The notes beneath the pieces were generated by a model. The model had not been told where the DNA came from, searched no databases, and was given only the letters and a program-made list of their open reading frames with translations. From Basidiobolus ranarum (taxonomy: Eukaryota > Basidiobolomycota > Basidiobolomycetes > Basidiobolales): a stretch of 57,365 bases of DNA. Below, one piece after another: positions 23,462-35,501 of this stretch. Position numbers and translations under genes: made by a program. Where the stretch lies: assembly GCA_040143965.1 (NCBI GenBank), contig JASJQH010000010.1, positions 1 to 57,365 on the forward strand. The letters run 5' to 3'. Each line of letters opens with the position of its first letter. Position 1 is the stretch's first letter.

Positions 23462-24052
23462 TTCGTTATTTCGAAAAAAAGAAGTTACTATAGGTTTGAA
23501 AATGGTATCTTCTTTGGTAACACGTTATTTTTGTAAATAGGTAGCACCCTAAGTTGAGGCAGGAGGGTATCATTCATGTTAAATCAAGCTTAGATGACGA
23601 TACTAGTTAATCAAAACTATGGATATGTGAGAGATTCATGGAATTCAGACCATATATAGCGGTTTTCATTATCATTATCGCCCAAAAAATGTAGATCATT
23701 CTCATCTTGTTCTTGCTACCAGTTGAAGAAGATTTGTACAAAGATAATAATGAAGTATCAAGTAATGATAATATAGTGTAACGGATTGACAATGACAGAG
23801 CGTCAACCCGTAACCCTAGCCCTAACCGCAAATATAAAGTACCAAATTCGCATCAGTATCTACGTCCATTTTTGGAATTCATCTACATTATATACATATA
23901 TAATGAAACCGAGTGAAATGAAAACCGAATCTGATACAGTCAAGAACCGTGGGACCAAATACGGCATTCGTTCATTGCTAAAATCCTGGAGAATTTCAAT
24001 TATATAACAGTCGACTCTCAGACTGAAAGCAAATCAATTATCCTTGTTCCTA
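23462..24052. promoter_or_regulatory. Divergent promoter region of PEX14 and acyl-CoA synthetase
   Basis: These 591 bp lie between divergent genes and should hold both promoters. A CCCTAG/CCCTAA telobox-like element is at 23811-23828. A TATA-like ATATATAATG lies near 23895-23905. No defined regulator site is recognised. Confidence 0.4.
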
Positions 24053-26279
24053 ATGGTATCGAGCCAAGTATTTTCCGTCGCTGTTGGCGAAGAGACCGCT
24101 ACATCAGGCAAACCTCACCGCTATTATAAAACCACTGACGCTTTACTACACACCCCCACTTCTGATATCAATACTCTCTACGATGTTCTTCAATACTCAG
24201 CTCGTACATATAAAGGCCAAGAAGGTCTTGGCTATCGTAAGGTAGTTAAAGTGATCTCGGAAGAGAAGGTTGTGAAGAAGAATATTGGTGGTGAGATTCA
24301 AGAGGAGGTTAAAACCTGGAACTATCCTGAACTTGGTCACTACAACTGGTACACATACCAAGAAGCCAGTGATGTCTGTAGCTCTCTTTCTGCCGGTTTA
24401 CTTCAGTTGGGTCTTGCCCCTCACTCTAAAGTGATTCTCTTTGCTAAAACTAGGTAAGGGATACTTCATCCTGTTTATCAAAAGAATGTTGATCATTTAT
24501 TTTATCTTCACATAGCGTTGAATGGATGCTTATGGCCCAAGGTTAGTCCTCTCTTCTCTATAGGTAATATTTCTCATACCTTCAACTCAAACTTCTTGTA
24601 AATGTAGCTTGCTATATGCAAAGCCTCGTCGTGGTAACAGCCTACGATACCTTAGGAGAAGATGGTGTCTTACATGCTGTAAACGAAGGCGAAATTTCTG
24701 TCATGTTCACAACTGCTGAACTGTTAAAAACCACCTCAAACGTTGCTTCCAAAGCATCCTCATTAAAGCATGTTATTTACATGGAGGATGCCCCCACTGA
24801 AACCTTCAACAACTTCAAGGATGCCAACCCTACCATTGAGCTTCATAGTTTCGATCAAATCAAAGAGCTCGGTGTCCAATACCCTGCCAATCATCAACCT
24901 CCTAAACCAGAAGACTTGGCCTGCATTATGTATACATCTGGCACCACTGGTGCTCCTAAAGGTGTTATGCTAACCCATGCCAATATCGTTGCCGGCAGTA
25001 AGTGTAATTTCAACTCACAATTAGGAGATTACCTGCTAACCACTCTCATGTATTAGTTGCTGGCACCTCTAAGCTTTACAAGGGTATCCTTGGACCAGGT
25101 GATATCATTATGGCCTACCTCCCATTGGCCCATGTTCTAGAATTTTTAGTTGAACATGCTGTGATATACTGGGGAGTTGCTTTGGGTTACGGTTCAGTCA
25201 GAACCCTTACCGATGCTTCCGTTCGAAACTGCTTGGGTGATCTTCGTGAATTACGTCCTACAGTTTTGACAGGAGTCCCGGCCGTTTGGGAAAGCATTCG
25301 AAAAGGAGTTATGGGCAAAGTTCATGCGGCTGGTGGCTTGACTACCACGATCTTCGAAACCGCTCTATATGTCAAAAGATTCCTAACTAAGTATCATATT
25401 CCAAGTCAATTTATTGATAATATTTTCTTCAAGAAAATTAAGGATCAGACTGGTGGTCGAATTCGTATAGCCTTATCTGGAGGTGCGCCCATTGCCGCTG
25501 AAACTCAGGAATTCCTTACCCTTACAGTATGTCCAATTTTACAAGGTTATGGAATGACAGAGGCCACAGCTATGTGCTCTCTCATGAGCCCCAGTAACTT
25601 CTCCTATGGTGGTAGTGGTCCCCCTGTTCCATGCAGTGAGGTCAAGCTTGTAGATGTTGAAGAGTCGGGATATCGCCATAATAACAACCCATCTCAAGGG
25701 GAAGTCTGGGTCCGTGGCCCTGGAGTTATGAAGGGCTATTTCAATAACGAGGAACTTACTAAAGAAGTATTAACTGAGGATGGCTGGTTGAAGACGGGGG
25801 ACATTGGTGAATGGAGACCCGATGGAGGCCTGGCCATTATTGATCGTAAAAAGAATTTGGTCAAACTCTCCAATGGTGAATACATTGCTCTTGAGAGACT
25901 TGAAGCACTTTACAAAACTTCTTTGTTCGCGAATAATCTCTGTGTTTATGGCGATTCCTTCCAAAGCCATCCAGTTGCTTTAGTGGTTCCAGTAGAGGAT
26001 CGAATTCGCAACCTGGCTCAACAGAAAGGAGTTCCCAATGCGGAAAATCTATCGCTATCTGAATTATGCCAGCATAAAGTGGTGAAACAAGGGGTTTTAC
26101 AAGCATTCAATGATATTGCAAAGAGATCTCGACTTGTGTCGGCTGAAATGATTCAAAATGTCTATCTGTGTGACGAAGAATGGACCTCGGAGAACGGCAT
26201 GTTGACCGCAGCGCAAAAGATAAAAAGAAGAGATATCATACACAAATATCAACCCGAAATTAATGCTATGTACAAGTAA
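24053..26279 (+). CDS. Long-chain fatty acyl-CoA synthetase (Faa/ACSL type)
   Basis: This enzyme activates long-chain fatty acids to acyl-CoA through an acyl-AMP intermediate, feeding lipid synthesis and beta-oxidation. Four exons fit in phase: 24053-24453, 24516-24541, 24608-24997 and 25057-26279, giving 679 aa. The AMP-binding P-loop [14 protein letters not shown] lies near residue 250. The motif [11 protein letters not shown] and the acyl/AMP signature [11 protein letters not shown] with [19 protein letters not shown] follow. The length fits yeast Faa1 (700 aa). The second exon is only 26 nt. There is no C-terminal SKL-type peroxisomal signal (ends NAMYK), so cytosol or ER/lipid-body membrane is more likely. 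The start ATG gives MVSSQVFSV. Confidence 0.95.
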
Positions 26280-28321
26280 ATTAATCTCCCCTTCATTTTG
26301 GTAAAGTGTTATTGTAACATGTCTCCTGCTATTAAAATTGTAAATTTACCATTAATAAATTGCACGATTGACACATACAAACTCATGCTACAAGAATATT
26401 CCACACTAGACTGGTGAAATGAAGCGAACTGTTTAGAATAATCCCGTTGCGGACCATTCGTATGATTTGAATGATTCGCTACCTTTTCACGCCGTGTTCA
26501 GTTGACTTGCCTATCAGATCTGTGAAATGAAAATTCCAACCAATAGTCGTCCAGATACAGAGTGTGCTCCCACGATGTGTAGCCAATCCAACAGCCTTCT
26601 TCGAGTCGAGTGGCCTCACACATATGACACAATTTGGGTCTGATGATACACGAATTTATAGCATTAGGAGTATTCCAGCCACGATGACTTTTTTGGCGCA
26701 TGCTCGTAATAGCATTTGGAATCCCAACCAACTCCAAAATAACTTGAATATTGCCAGTTAAAGTGCATCTTATGCACCCATTTGTACGCTTCTACTGTCC
26801 AGATTTCTGGTGAATTTCTGTTGCCACCAAATGCTATTTGGAAGAGCTTTGGAAAGAACTTTTCTTTGCCAACTTCAACCCTAAACAGGAAAATACCCTT
26901 CTTGTGAATAGTTCTCTAGCCATATGGAGACATGAGGAGAAACATATTGATAACTCAAATTTGGGTTCATAAAAGCATCAGTGTACACTGGACGGCATTG
27001 TGTGAATTAACCAGCATGATTATTCATAGTATTGATGAAGATGATCGATTTAAGTACGATCAGTCGGATCAATTAATCAGAATATCAATTCGGTACTTAC
27101 CCCAAGTCTAAGGATTATGCTAATAAGAAACTGCTTTATGGAATATGATTCAATTACGCACACTCAACACACTCAAAATTCTTAAGTTAATGAAGGAGCG
27201 TTACACTACTGACGACATGCCTTTCTCTAGATAAAAAGCATGACATGATGATGGTGATGGTGAAAATCTTACTAATAGTGAGATTATCTAACTTCTGCTA
27301 ATGTTACCTCCAGGGAAATGGAGAAACTGGCATGTTGATAACAAATCTAGATAACTTGGGAAGTGGTCAAGGAAATATCAATACTCCATCCTGGTCCTTT
27401 GATGGCTGCTAATGCTCTCCTCCGCTGGTACCCTGACGGGGGTAGCATGGACTTCAGAAAAAAACTAATCAAAGTAAACTTGGAGTTAATAAAACAGCAT
27501 AGCAAATTCAGTTTCAATAACCCCAAGAGTGAATAAATACCAATCTACACCAGAGTTACTGCACCTGCTGATAGGAATAGTAACAATTTGTCAACATGAA
27601 TACATAGTAAGAGTTATAGTAGTACATTGCTCTAAAGTGCAGATAGAATAATATGAAATCACTGCACTAATGAGACTATGATTAATGAATGATGTTACTG
27701 TTGTATTTGAAAAAACTTCAAGCATTTGATTTGCGTTAAAGTATTTTGGGAGCCTGTTGGAAGTGTTTTGGAGAATTAGAGAAATTGGTGGTTTTCACTT
27801 ATTGAGTTGAAAGTTGACATTTATAGTTTTGTTAAGATGTAAGCAAACTAGCTTGTAGAATATGTCTAGGAAGGTCCCAGAAACATGTGTGCAAAGTTTG
27901 GAGCTTCTAGCACAAGTTTGAAAAAATCTATATATTTGAGCACTTCTAAGTTGGTGTCAATATTCCAAGTCAATTCCTTATGAGAAAAATGGGTAATATC
28001 TTAGTTCAATATAAGATAACCAAGTACTAAGCTATATATGACTATATAGGTGTTTAAGCAATGCTAATTTCAACAGTTTGTAAATTGACCACTACAGCCA
28101 CTAGATGTCTATTGATTACTCAGGAGACTTTGCCAAGTCTGCATATACTACCAACCATTATGAAAGCCACAAAGGAGCATGTATTGAAGTCATATGGAGA
28201 TCAATACAACCAAATATCTGTTATGTGAATGTCAACTAACATTACTCTTGCTACAGCAGCACGTGATTATATTTAATTAACTTTATTTGGTCAATCAGAT
28301 AATTGTAAAGAATAAAAGGAC
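26280..28321. other. Intergenic region, 2.0 kb, no recognised gene
   Basis: This is the largest gene-free stretch in the left and middle parts. I found no gene I can name. On the - strand, two long runs without stops (about 26980-26890 and 26915-26695) in different frames look vaguely protein-like and could be decayed coding sequence; see findings. The remainder is AT-rich with no clear repeats. Confidence 0.4.
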
Positions 28322-31102
28322 TCATTCATGGTTAACTTTTTCAATTAATGGATCAAGAAGGGTATTCCCGTTGATAATTTGTGTGGTAGCGATAACATAT
28401 TCCCGACCTAATATTTGAAATTACTATTAGTAAGATGTACAGCTTAACCATTGTAATGTGAAGATATTTACCTTCTTCTTGTTGTGATAAGAAACGAATT
28501 GCCGATATCTCAGTATAAGTACAACCCCCAAGGAATAACACGATAGAGATTCTTGGTTGTCCAGATTTGTTCCATCCTAGAGAAAGAAAATACGACAAGG
28601 ATGGATAAGTGACAACGATTAGAAATTACTAGGTGAACCTTAGATACACTACTTTTTACTGTACGAGCGATTCCATCCTCTACAGGTTGAACTTCATCAA
28701 ACATTTTTCCAGGGATCATCCGAATGACATCCTCTAGCCCTTTCCAGCCAGCGCCTACACCTACTGCATTGCGTACAGTCGGGGCAGTGTTACGATATAC
28801 GCACTGAACCAAACGAACACTGAGAGGAGCGTAACCGGAATAAACGTAGGCGATATCATTGGGACTTCTCTCATCCACCTGATCAACAATCAAGCGAAGT
28901 GACTTGCGCACCTGAGGGTATGAGTTTCTATTTACATCTTGAACCTTTAGGAGGCCGACTTTGGCAAGGTTGTGAAGGGTTACAATATGCTCGAAACCAT
29001 ATGTCTAGCAAGTCAACGTATCAAATCATCAAAATGTCAAGATTAATCATACTACGTTAATCAACATACCTGGGTAATCTCTTTCCGAAAGAAATCATAA
29101 GTTTTAGATTTCAGACCATTGTTGACTAACGACTGTAAACACAAAAGTCTCAAAACTTGGATAAGTGGAGCCTGTCGATTAATCAGCTCTTCGATATAGG
29201 GGCTTTGAGTGTTGGTATCATATCCAGCGGTGAAATCTACGTGAATATGAGTTATTCGCAAATCATTTCTTAAATTCTACTTCTACTCTTACTTTGCTGA
29301 ACCTCAAGCATTCGGTTGAAATCCTCCGAAGTAGTGCAGCTCATTATCTGTTCGGCTATAGTAGTGTCTTTGCAAAAGGTTAAGGAGAAACAACACAATA
29401 GACTCTCTAAATGATCGATGTTTGTTCGAAAGGATACGTGTCTTGAGAGATGAATGCTCATTTTGTAATCCTCCTAACTTGCCAATAAACTCTCGAATCT
29501 GACCAACTGTCTTGGCGTGATGGCGGCCCTGTTGCAATAATAATGGTCTTTAGAGATATGAGATAGAAAAGAAAACGCCTGAATATAATACCTCATAGTC
29601 TTCATTGATTCGTTTGGCAACTTTGTTGAGGACACTTCCGACGACTGCAAAGTTCATATCTCTGATCTCTAAGAACAATTTGTCTGATGAATTCAAGGGA
29701 ACTTTCTTTTTCTTGTTGGTAGGCACGCTAGCTGCTCCCGAGGAAGACCCTGCTACATTTGGTGAGCCGGGCGCAACGGCTGCGTCAACCTCTACAAAGG
29801 CTATATTTCATTTAGTATTGGTTGTGAAGTATCGATGTGTCTTATCTAGGCTCTTACTATTCTTGATTCCAAAATATTCATCTACCAAGCCCTCATAGGT
29901 GAGCTGCGTACAAAGGGGAGTTACGAGATCAGAAGCACGATCGATGATTACTAGAGAGTCTATATTGGAGGAAATAGACATGCTTTGGGTAACTAGAGGG
30001 TCATCTATAGCCATCTCACGTCTCATTCGTAATAGCATGTCGGAAAGAAGCTACACGAGCAATATATAAATAACTGATAAATCTGGTTGGAGCAGCATAA
30101 CTATACGAACTTTCGCGCAATCTCCTTTGCCAATGATTCTTGGGAAAAACCCATAGATGGACTGAAGCCTCATAATAGCTCGAGCAACATAATAGATAGA
30201 AGTGTTGTCACCATCCTATAGTCATGAGAAACCATTTAACCTCGATGTGCAATAAAAAGCTACCTTTCAGTCATACCAGATAAAGTTCCTTGAAGGAGTT
30301 ATCAAGTTCGAGAGACAATAGATCATCTTCAAAGGGAATCAAGTCCAAATGGTATTCACCGATGGTAATATGTATTGTCTGGTTAAGAATTAACTTGAAA
30401 AGTCGTCCAATTTGGATTTAGAGAAACAAGGATTAAAAAAGGATATCTCCATAAACTCCTTCCTCCTCTAATAAACGTTCACAGATCATTGTTCTTCTGG
30501 GAACAAAGAAGAGGTTGAAACTTTTTCCACTATCACTATGCTGTTTTACATGCTCTATGGCAGAACCATGGATAAATATATATAATGTTTCGAAACTGAA
30601 TAGAATGCGGACTTTACCTGCAATGTAACGCACATATTGAAGGTTTGGACGACAGATATATATAATACTCGAAGAATCGGTCTCCAAAGGACCCGACTGA
30701 AGATAAAATATCTTCTCCACGCCATGTTCCTATAGAAATAGAGGTATCCCAACAATAAACATTAGAGTATGCTTTTCATTCATTCCAAGAATTAATGACT
30801 ACCTTGAGTAAACTAAATTCAGTGATTAAACTTAACGGGCCGCTTAGATTTGGATCCAGAACTAAAGTCTTTTTACCTCTGGCCTAATGAAATGTCATAC
30901 AACATTCCGATTAAAGAGGGGGGTAAGTATCAATTTCTATTCAAAATTCCTCCTGGAAGTAAACGTTCAAGAGCACCCAAAACTAAAGGATGAAAAACAA
31001 AACTTGACGTACAGAATCGAGGACGTCCGTAAGTTCCTTTCTAGATAAATCTCGAAGTGCATTGATATTCAAAGAAGTGTGACCCAGATGTGGTGCTGAC
31101 AT
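28322..31102 (-). CDS. VPS33: Vps33, Sec1/Munc18 protein of HOPS/CORVET
   Basis: Vps33 is the SM subunit of the HOPS and CORVET tethering complexes and drives SNARE assembly for vacuole and endosome fusion. The gene has about ten exons. I checked the order but not every splice phase. The start is MSAPHLGHTSLNINALRDL with RKELTDVLDS at the first exon end. SM-family sequence follows: FFVPRRTMICERLLEEEG, TIGEYHLDLIPFEDDLLSLE, and the diagnostic Vps33 region IDRASDLVTPLCTQLTYEGL with DEYFGI. The C-terminal exons contain PRISIVLFLGGCTYTEISAIRFL and end with DPLIEKVNHE before TGA. One intron needs a weak GTTTAT donor near 30456. Total length is probably near 600 aa, as in the family. Confidence 0.93.
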
Positions 31103-31414
31103 GATGGTTTTTACTTGGCTTTTAAAGCAAAACTCAGTCGGCTATAAAACGAACTTTGGATTCACTAGGCAACCGTCAATAATGTTATCACAAAATGAAA
31201 TGCTTGATGAAATCATGACGATTTAGAATTCATGTGGCTTCTAATATAGGATGTAATATGATCCACTATCTAGCTTAACCTCTTTTTATACTTAACTTAC
31301 TTAATAAACTTAATATATTAAATAAGCCTTATGCATGCAAAAAGTACGTTGAAATTTTTATTTTTTGAATGAATTAATTTAATACATGCCCACTACTCGA
31401 ATCTATACAAATGG
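31103..31414. other. Intergenic region between VPS33 and SEH1
   Basis: A short AT-rich spacer of 312 bp holding the VPS33 promoter and the SEH1 3' flank. No gene. Confidence 0.5.
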
Positions 31415-32847
31415 TTAACGTTCCATGTAGTCGTTATCTTGTTCAGCCGAGATAACACTCATACATTTCCATTCGTCTCCGAAGGTGGCTGAAGAAGATA
31501 AATGAGTAGTAATTCATACGAAACTTAAGCGATGAGAACTTACCTTTCCATAGTCTAACTTTACCGTCGTCACCGGATGAAGACAATATAGTACCAGTTA
31601 CATTCCACTCAACTTTCCAGACCTAACAATGTTGCAACCAGAAGATTAGTTACGAAGACGGTTCATTTGGCCTTCAATGTGATAGCTTACCTCAGCTTTG
31701 TGGTCGGGGAAAACTGCCACTAGCTCCACTCTCCAACGTTTTTCTGTGGCACCAGGACTTCCTTCATCCGTTAATTTGAAAATACGAACATTTTGATCTT
31801 TGGAGGCAGTGGCAATAAGTTGATAACTCCTGAAATATAGAGTCAGATATGATTCATTTAGCTATGGTTTGCAGATGAGTTTGTACCTTCCGAGGTTAGG
31901 GGCCCAGCTGACATCATGAACAACTCCTTCATGACCAGAGAGAACCTCAAATGCCTGCCATCTACTACTTTGGTCCATACGGAAAATCTATCGCGGAAAT
32001 CAAGTGGCTTCTTGGTAAATAATAATTCACTTTGAAAAAGTTACATCAATCACATACCTTTGCTGTGTTTTCTTTAGCACAGCCAACTACCATTGTTTGA
32101 GCTTGGAATCTTGATGGACACCAAGAAAGACAATAATTTCCATCGGCCTCTTTGCTACCGCCAGAACATACTTCGAACTCTTCCATCAATGTCCAGTGTG
32201 CAAGATTGACCACTTCCATAGCCTCATAAATCCGAACCATACCATCTGCAGCACACGTAGCCTAGTAAATTCAGTTTTAGGAATACATATCGTCGTCTGA
32301 AAGCGTTGATAAAATGTAATACCAATTTCAAGCCAAGGTGACTAGGAGCGAATTCGATATCTTGTACGGAGCCACGGCTATCCACAAGTCTAGCCTTTTC
32401 CACCCAGCGTCTACCGCTGTTTTTCATCTCTACAAATTCAAAAACCACGTCAATATTAAGTAAAATTCCACATGAATACGAACCAAAAATTCAAGTACCG
32501 TGTTCTTGTTCCTCCCAAATTCTAACTGAGCGATCAAAAGAACAAGAGGCAATAACTTGACCAAACTCGGGATGAGCCCAAGCTACTTTTAAAATAGAAC
32601 AATCGTGAGCCTAACAAAAAGTAAGCTCAGTAAGAATTACATCAAAATACTGGTTGAACGTGGGTTTGGGAATCACTCTAACCTTCCAAGCTTCATTCAT
32701 TTCCCATTGACCAGTCTCTTCATCATAGTCCCAAACTTTTAACTTTTGGTCTGAAGAACAAGTAGTAAGTCTTTTTCCATAATAGTCATAAGCGATGTCG
32801 TGTATGAGATCCTCGTGATTAGCGTCGAATTTAGCTATCTGGTTCAT
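31415..32847 (-). CDS. SEH1: Seh1, WD40 nucleoporin and SEA/GATOR2 subunit
   Basis: Seh1 is a beta-propeller of the Y-shaped nuclear pore complex (Nup84/Nup107 complex) and also of the SEA/GATOR2 complex that controls TORC1. Multiple exons run from [19 protein letters not shown] to the end DNDYMER. Six or seven WD-like repeats are seen, for example [60 protein letters not shown] and [16 protein letters not shown]. The [18 protein letters not shown] start and the insert with [12 protein letters not shown] distinguish it from Sec13. I read the exons in order but did not fix every splice phase. There is no sign of damage. Confidence 0.93.
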
Positions 32848-33184
32848 ACTTCTATGTGAAAAACGAAAATTGATAAACGAAGTGAGGGCTATCTCTATGT
32901 GCTCGTACAGTTAGTACTCTATATTGTTGTTATTTTATCATTCAAAATCAATCTGGGATTTTTTTAATACCTTAATGATCTACAACAAAGATCGATTTGT
33001 TAGCATTTCTCGGGAATATTTTTCTTGGTGCCGAGTCAAGCTTCCTGCTGGATCACTGCTACGTGAAATGTTGATTTAGCGTTTGATATTCTCCAGCGAA
33101 CCTGACCTATATATAAACTTTTATCATTCTCTATACCTCACCAAGCGAATATATTTTAGGGCTCTTTGCCAACATTTGCCTAAA
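32848..33184. promoter_or_regulatory. Divergent promoter region of SEH1 and SRP19
   Basis: These 337 bp separate two divergent genes. A TATATATAAA-like sequence lies at about 33108-33116, roughly 70 bp before the SRP19 start, and may be its TATA element. Confidence 0.4.
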
Positions 33185-33973
33185 ATGAGTATAAATGAGC
33201 TGAGAAAGTTAAATAGACAGAAGGAGGATACATTTTTCCTTGATGAAGTTGAGGACGACGTCGATGACATGGATTTCCCCCTTCCAGAAGTACCTACTGC
33301 TGGGCCATCAAACAGTGGAGTTCGCTATGTTCAATCTGACGAACTTTTCAAGAGGTATTGTTACTAGTTTTAACTTTATTTGTTCATATGCTAAATAGAT
33401 TTATCGTAGATGGATCTGCGTATATCCTGCTTATTTAGATAGCAGTAAAACTGTAGATGAGGGTAGAAGAATTCCCAAAGATAAAGCATGTCAAGAGCCT
33501 CAAGCCATGCAAATCGCCGAAGCAGGCAAAGAACTTGGCTTCCCAGTTGCTATTGAGGTAACTATTCATAGTTATAAATATTTAAACTTGATTTCACTTG
33601 AAATTCACACGGTTTTATTGACATACATTTTAGCCTACCAAAAGATACCCTAGAGATGGGTTAACTTTTGGTCGAGTAAGAATTATGCTAAAAAACGAGA
33701 ATGGCTTTTTCACTCGCCCTGACATCGTCTCGAGTAAGTTGTACTCTGTCAACCTGATCATTCACTCGTTCTGGGCTCATTTTATTCCTTCTTTTATTCT
33801 AAATCACAGGAAAACAACTCCTACTTAAAATCGCACATGTTCTACCTGCTATCCAAGCAAGGATGCCCGCTGAGCCCAAGCCTGTTCTAGCTAGTTGCTA
33901 CGAAGCACCAGAGTCAAGCAAGGCTTCTCCTACAATCCCCAAGAAAAAGAAGAAGGTAAAGATAATAAGATAA
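33185..33973 (+). CDS. SEC65: Signal recognition particle 19-kDa protein (SRP19/Sec65)
   Basis: SRP19 binds helices 6 and 8 of SRP RNA and lets SRP54 join, for co-translational targeting to the ER. Four exons fit in phase: 33185-33354, 33410-33557, 33634-33733 and 33810-33973, giving 193 aa. Family sequence is clear: RWICVYPAYLDSSKTVDEGR, RRIPKDKACQEPQAMQIAEA, PTKRYPRDGLTFGRVRIML and KQLLLKIAHVLP. The C-terminus is a lysine run (PKKKKKVKIIR), as usual for RNA-binding SRP19 tails. The GTAAAG after the lysine run could also be a splice donor, so the last five residues may differ in some transcripts. The acidic N-terminal extension of about 50 residues resembles yeast Sec65. Confidence 0.93.
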
Positions 33974-34381
33974 GGTACTCGACCTTATACAAATGGATGT
34001 TCGCTATGTTATTCAACAAAAGAAATATTTATAAAGTACGATGTAGATATTCATATGTCCACATTTTTCCACTCTTATACAATTTGTAATACTCGTAATT
34101 ATCACGTACAACAGTTCATTATCTCTTAGCTCCAGCAAGAAATAAAATGACTCTGCCACGGCATTACATACCATGCACTTCAGTTTGGAAGGCTTAAGTA
34201 AATTTGAAGATGAATATATGGTTAAGTTCAGATGTATACCCAGAAGAGATAAATCAATATCTATTAGTGTTTCTAGGTTTCGTTTTTATTGATATTGTAG
34301 GAAGCACCTAAAATAACTAAAATGCATCCAACCAAATGTTAATGGAAATAATCACCTAAAGGACTATTGGAAAGAATCCAT
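33974..34381. other. Convergent 3' spacer
   Basis: A 408-bp AT-rich spacer between SRP19 (+) and RPS17 (-). No gene seen, apart from a possible alternative last exon of SRP19 near 34114. Confidence 0.4.
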
Positions 34382-34935
34382 TTATTGGTCAGTCTTTCTT
34401 CTAGGGGCACGACGACCACGGTTGGCACCGGGGACGAAGGCTTGTGCAGGAGCAGCAACAGTAACACCAGGAAGGTTTTCCATGTTAAGAGCCTTGAGGA
34501 GCTCTTTGGTTTCGGGATCAACTTCAATGTTGGAGATATCCAAAGCAGAGAATTCGGGAACGTAGTTATCTTTACGTTCACGCTCTTCTTCTTGAAGCTT
34601 GAAGGAGATACCACGAACGGGACCACGTTGAATACGCTTCATCAAATGGGTGGTGAAACCAGCGATCTTGTTACGAAGACGCTTGGAAGCAATGATGGCA
34701 ACTTCATCACAGATCTTCTTGTTGGTTTGGAAATCCAAAGTAAGACGAGGATAGTATTTCTCGATGATGACTCTGGAAGCCTTTTTAACGGTCTTAGTAC
34801 GTACGCGACCCTATTGATTTGAAGATGTTTGGTTAGATGTGATGGATGGATGTTGTATGGGAAGAGATGGAAGCCACGAGACAACAGCAACTAAAACGTG
34901 GAATAAATCATACTGGGAACAGTAAAACGTACCAT
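34382..34935 (-). CDS. RPS17: Ribosomal protein S17 (eS17)
   Basis: eS17 is a 40S ribosomal subunit protein. Two exons are used: the first, 34935-34933, is only the ATG codon; the second is 34810-34382. Together they give 143 aa. The sequence begins [20 protein letters not shown] and contains [18 protein letters not shown] and [19 protein letters not shown], typical of eukaryotic S17. The C-terminal extension is Ala/Arg-rich ([15 protein letters not shown]). The 122-nt intron starts GTACGT directly after ATG. Codon use is strongly biased, as expected for a highly expressed gene; this explains the long open frames on its opposite strand. Confidence 0.97.
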
Positions 34936-35501
34936 ATTGACAGATGGTTAAAGCAAAGGGATTGAGTTGCCCGAAAAAGTAGAAGAGAAGGAATCAACCC
35001 ATTGGAGTACTCGGCCTTTTGAGATTTACCTGGCCATCCATCATCCAGCGTTGATTCTTTTTTCAATCGATTTTTGACTTTTGAGCCAATGAGTGATCCT
35101 ATGATGGAAGAAAAATCTTGGATTCATTGCGTTGTATTGCTTAGCATCTTGAATTTAGCCATATTAATTGATTGAATTGCACATAATCATGGAAGCATTG
35201 AATGACACATGGAATTGCACATAAATCATTAAACAATTTAATAACACATTGATTTGTGGTTCATTTGTGGGTACAGTGGTGTGGCAGTGGACTAAGGTAA
35301 CATGAGGCGTACAGGCGAAACATTCGAAATCGAAACAAAGAAACATTGGAAATGGGTACTGAAGTGATGTAAACAAACAAGAGTAACAAAATTTGACAAA
35401 CAATGAATTGTGTAGATGGATTAAGAGTAAAGCTAATTAAGATACCAAAGCGTATCAACGAATGAACATCGAATGAAGACTAATCAAATGAAGACCACCA
35501 T
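34936..35501. other. Intergenic region, RPS17 promoter side
   Basis: This spacer contains the RPS17 promoter and the 3' flank of the syntaxin gene, both on the - strand. Two related AATTGCACATAA-like repeats occur at about 35175-35225. No gene. Confidence 0.4.

Noticed and set aside
34367-34822. 151-codon + strand frame opposite RPS17
   Set aside because: Antisense of a highly biased ribosomal protein gene. The RPS17 frame on the - strand is unambiguous.
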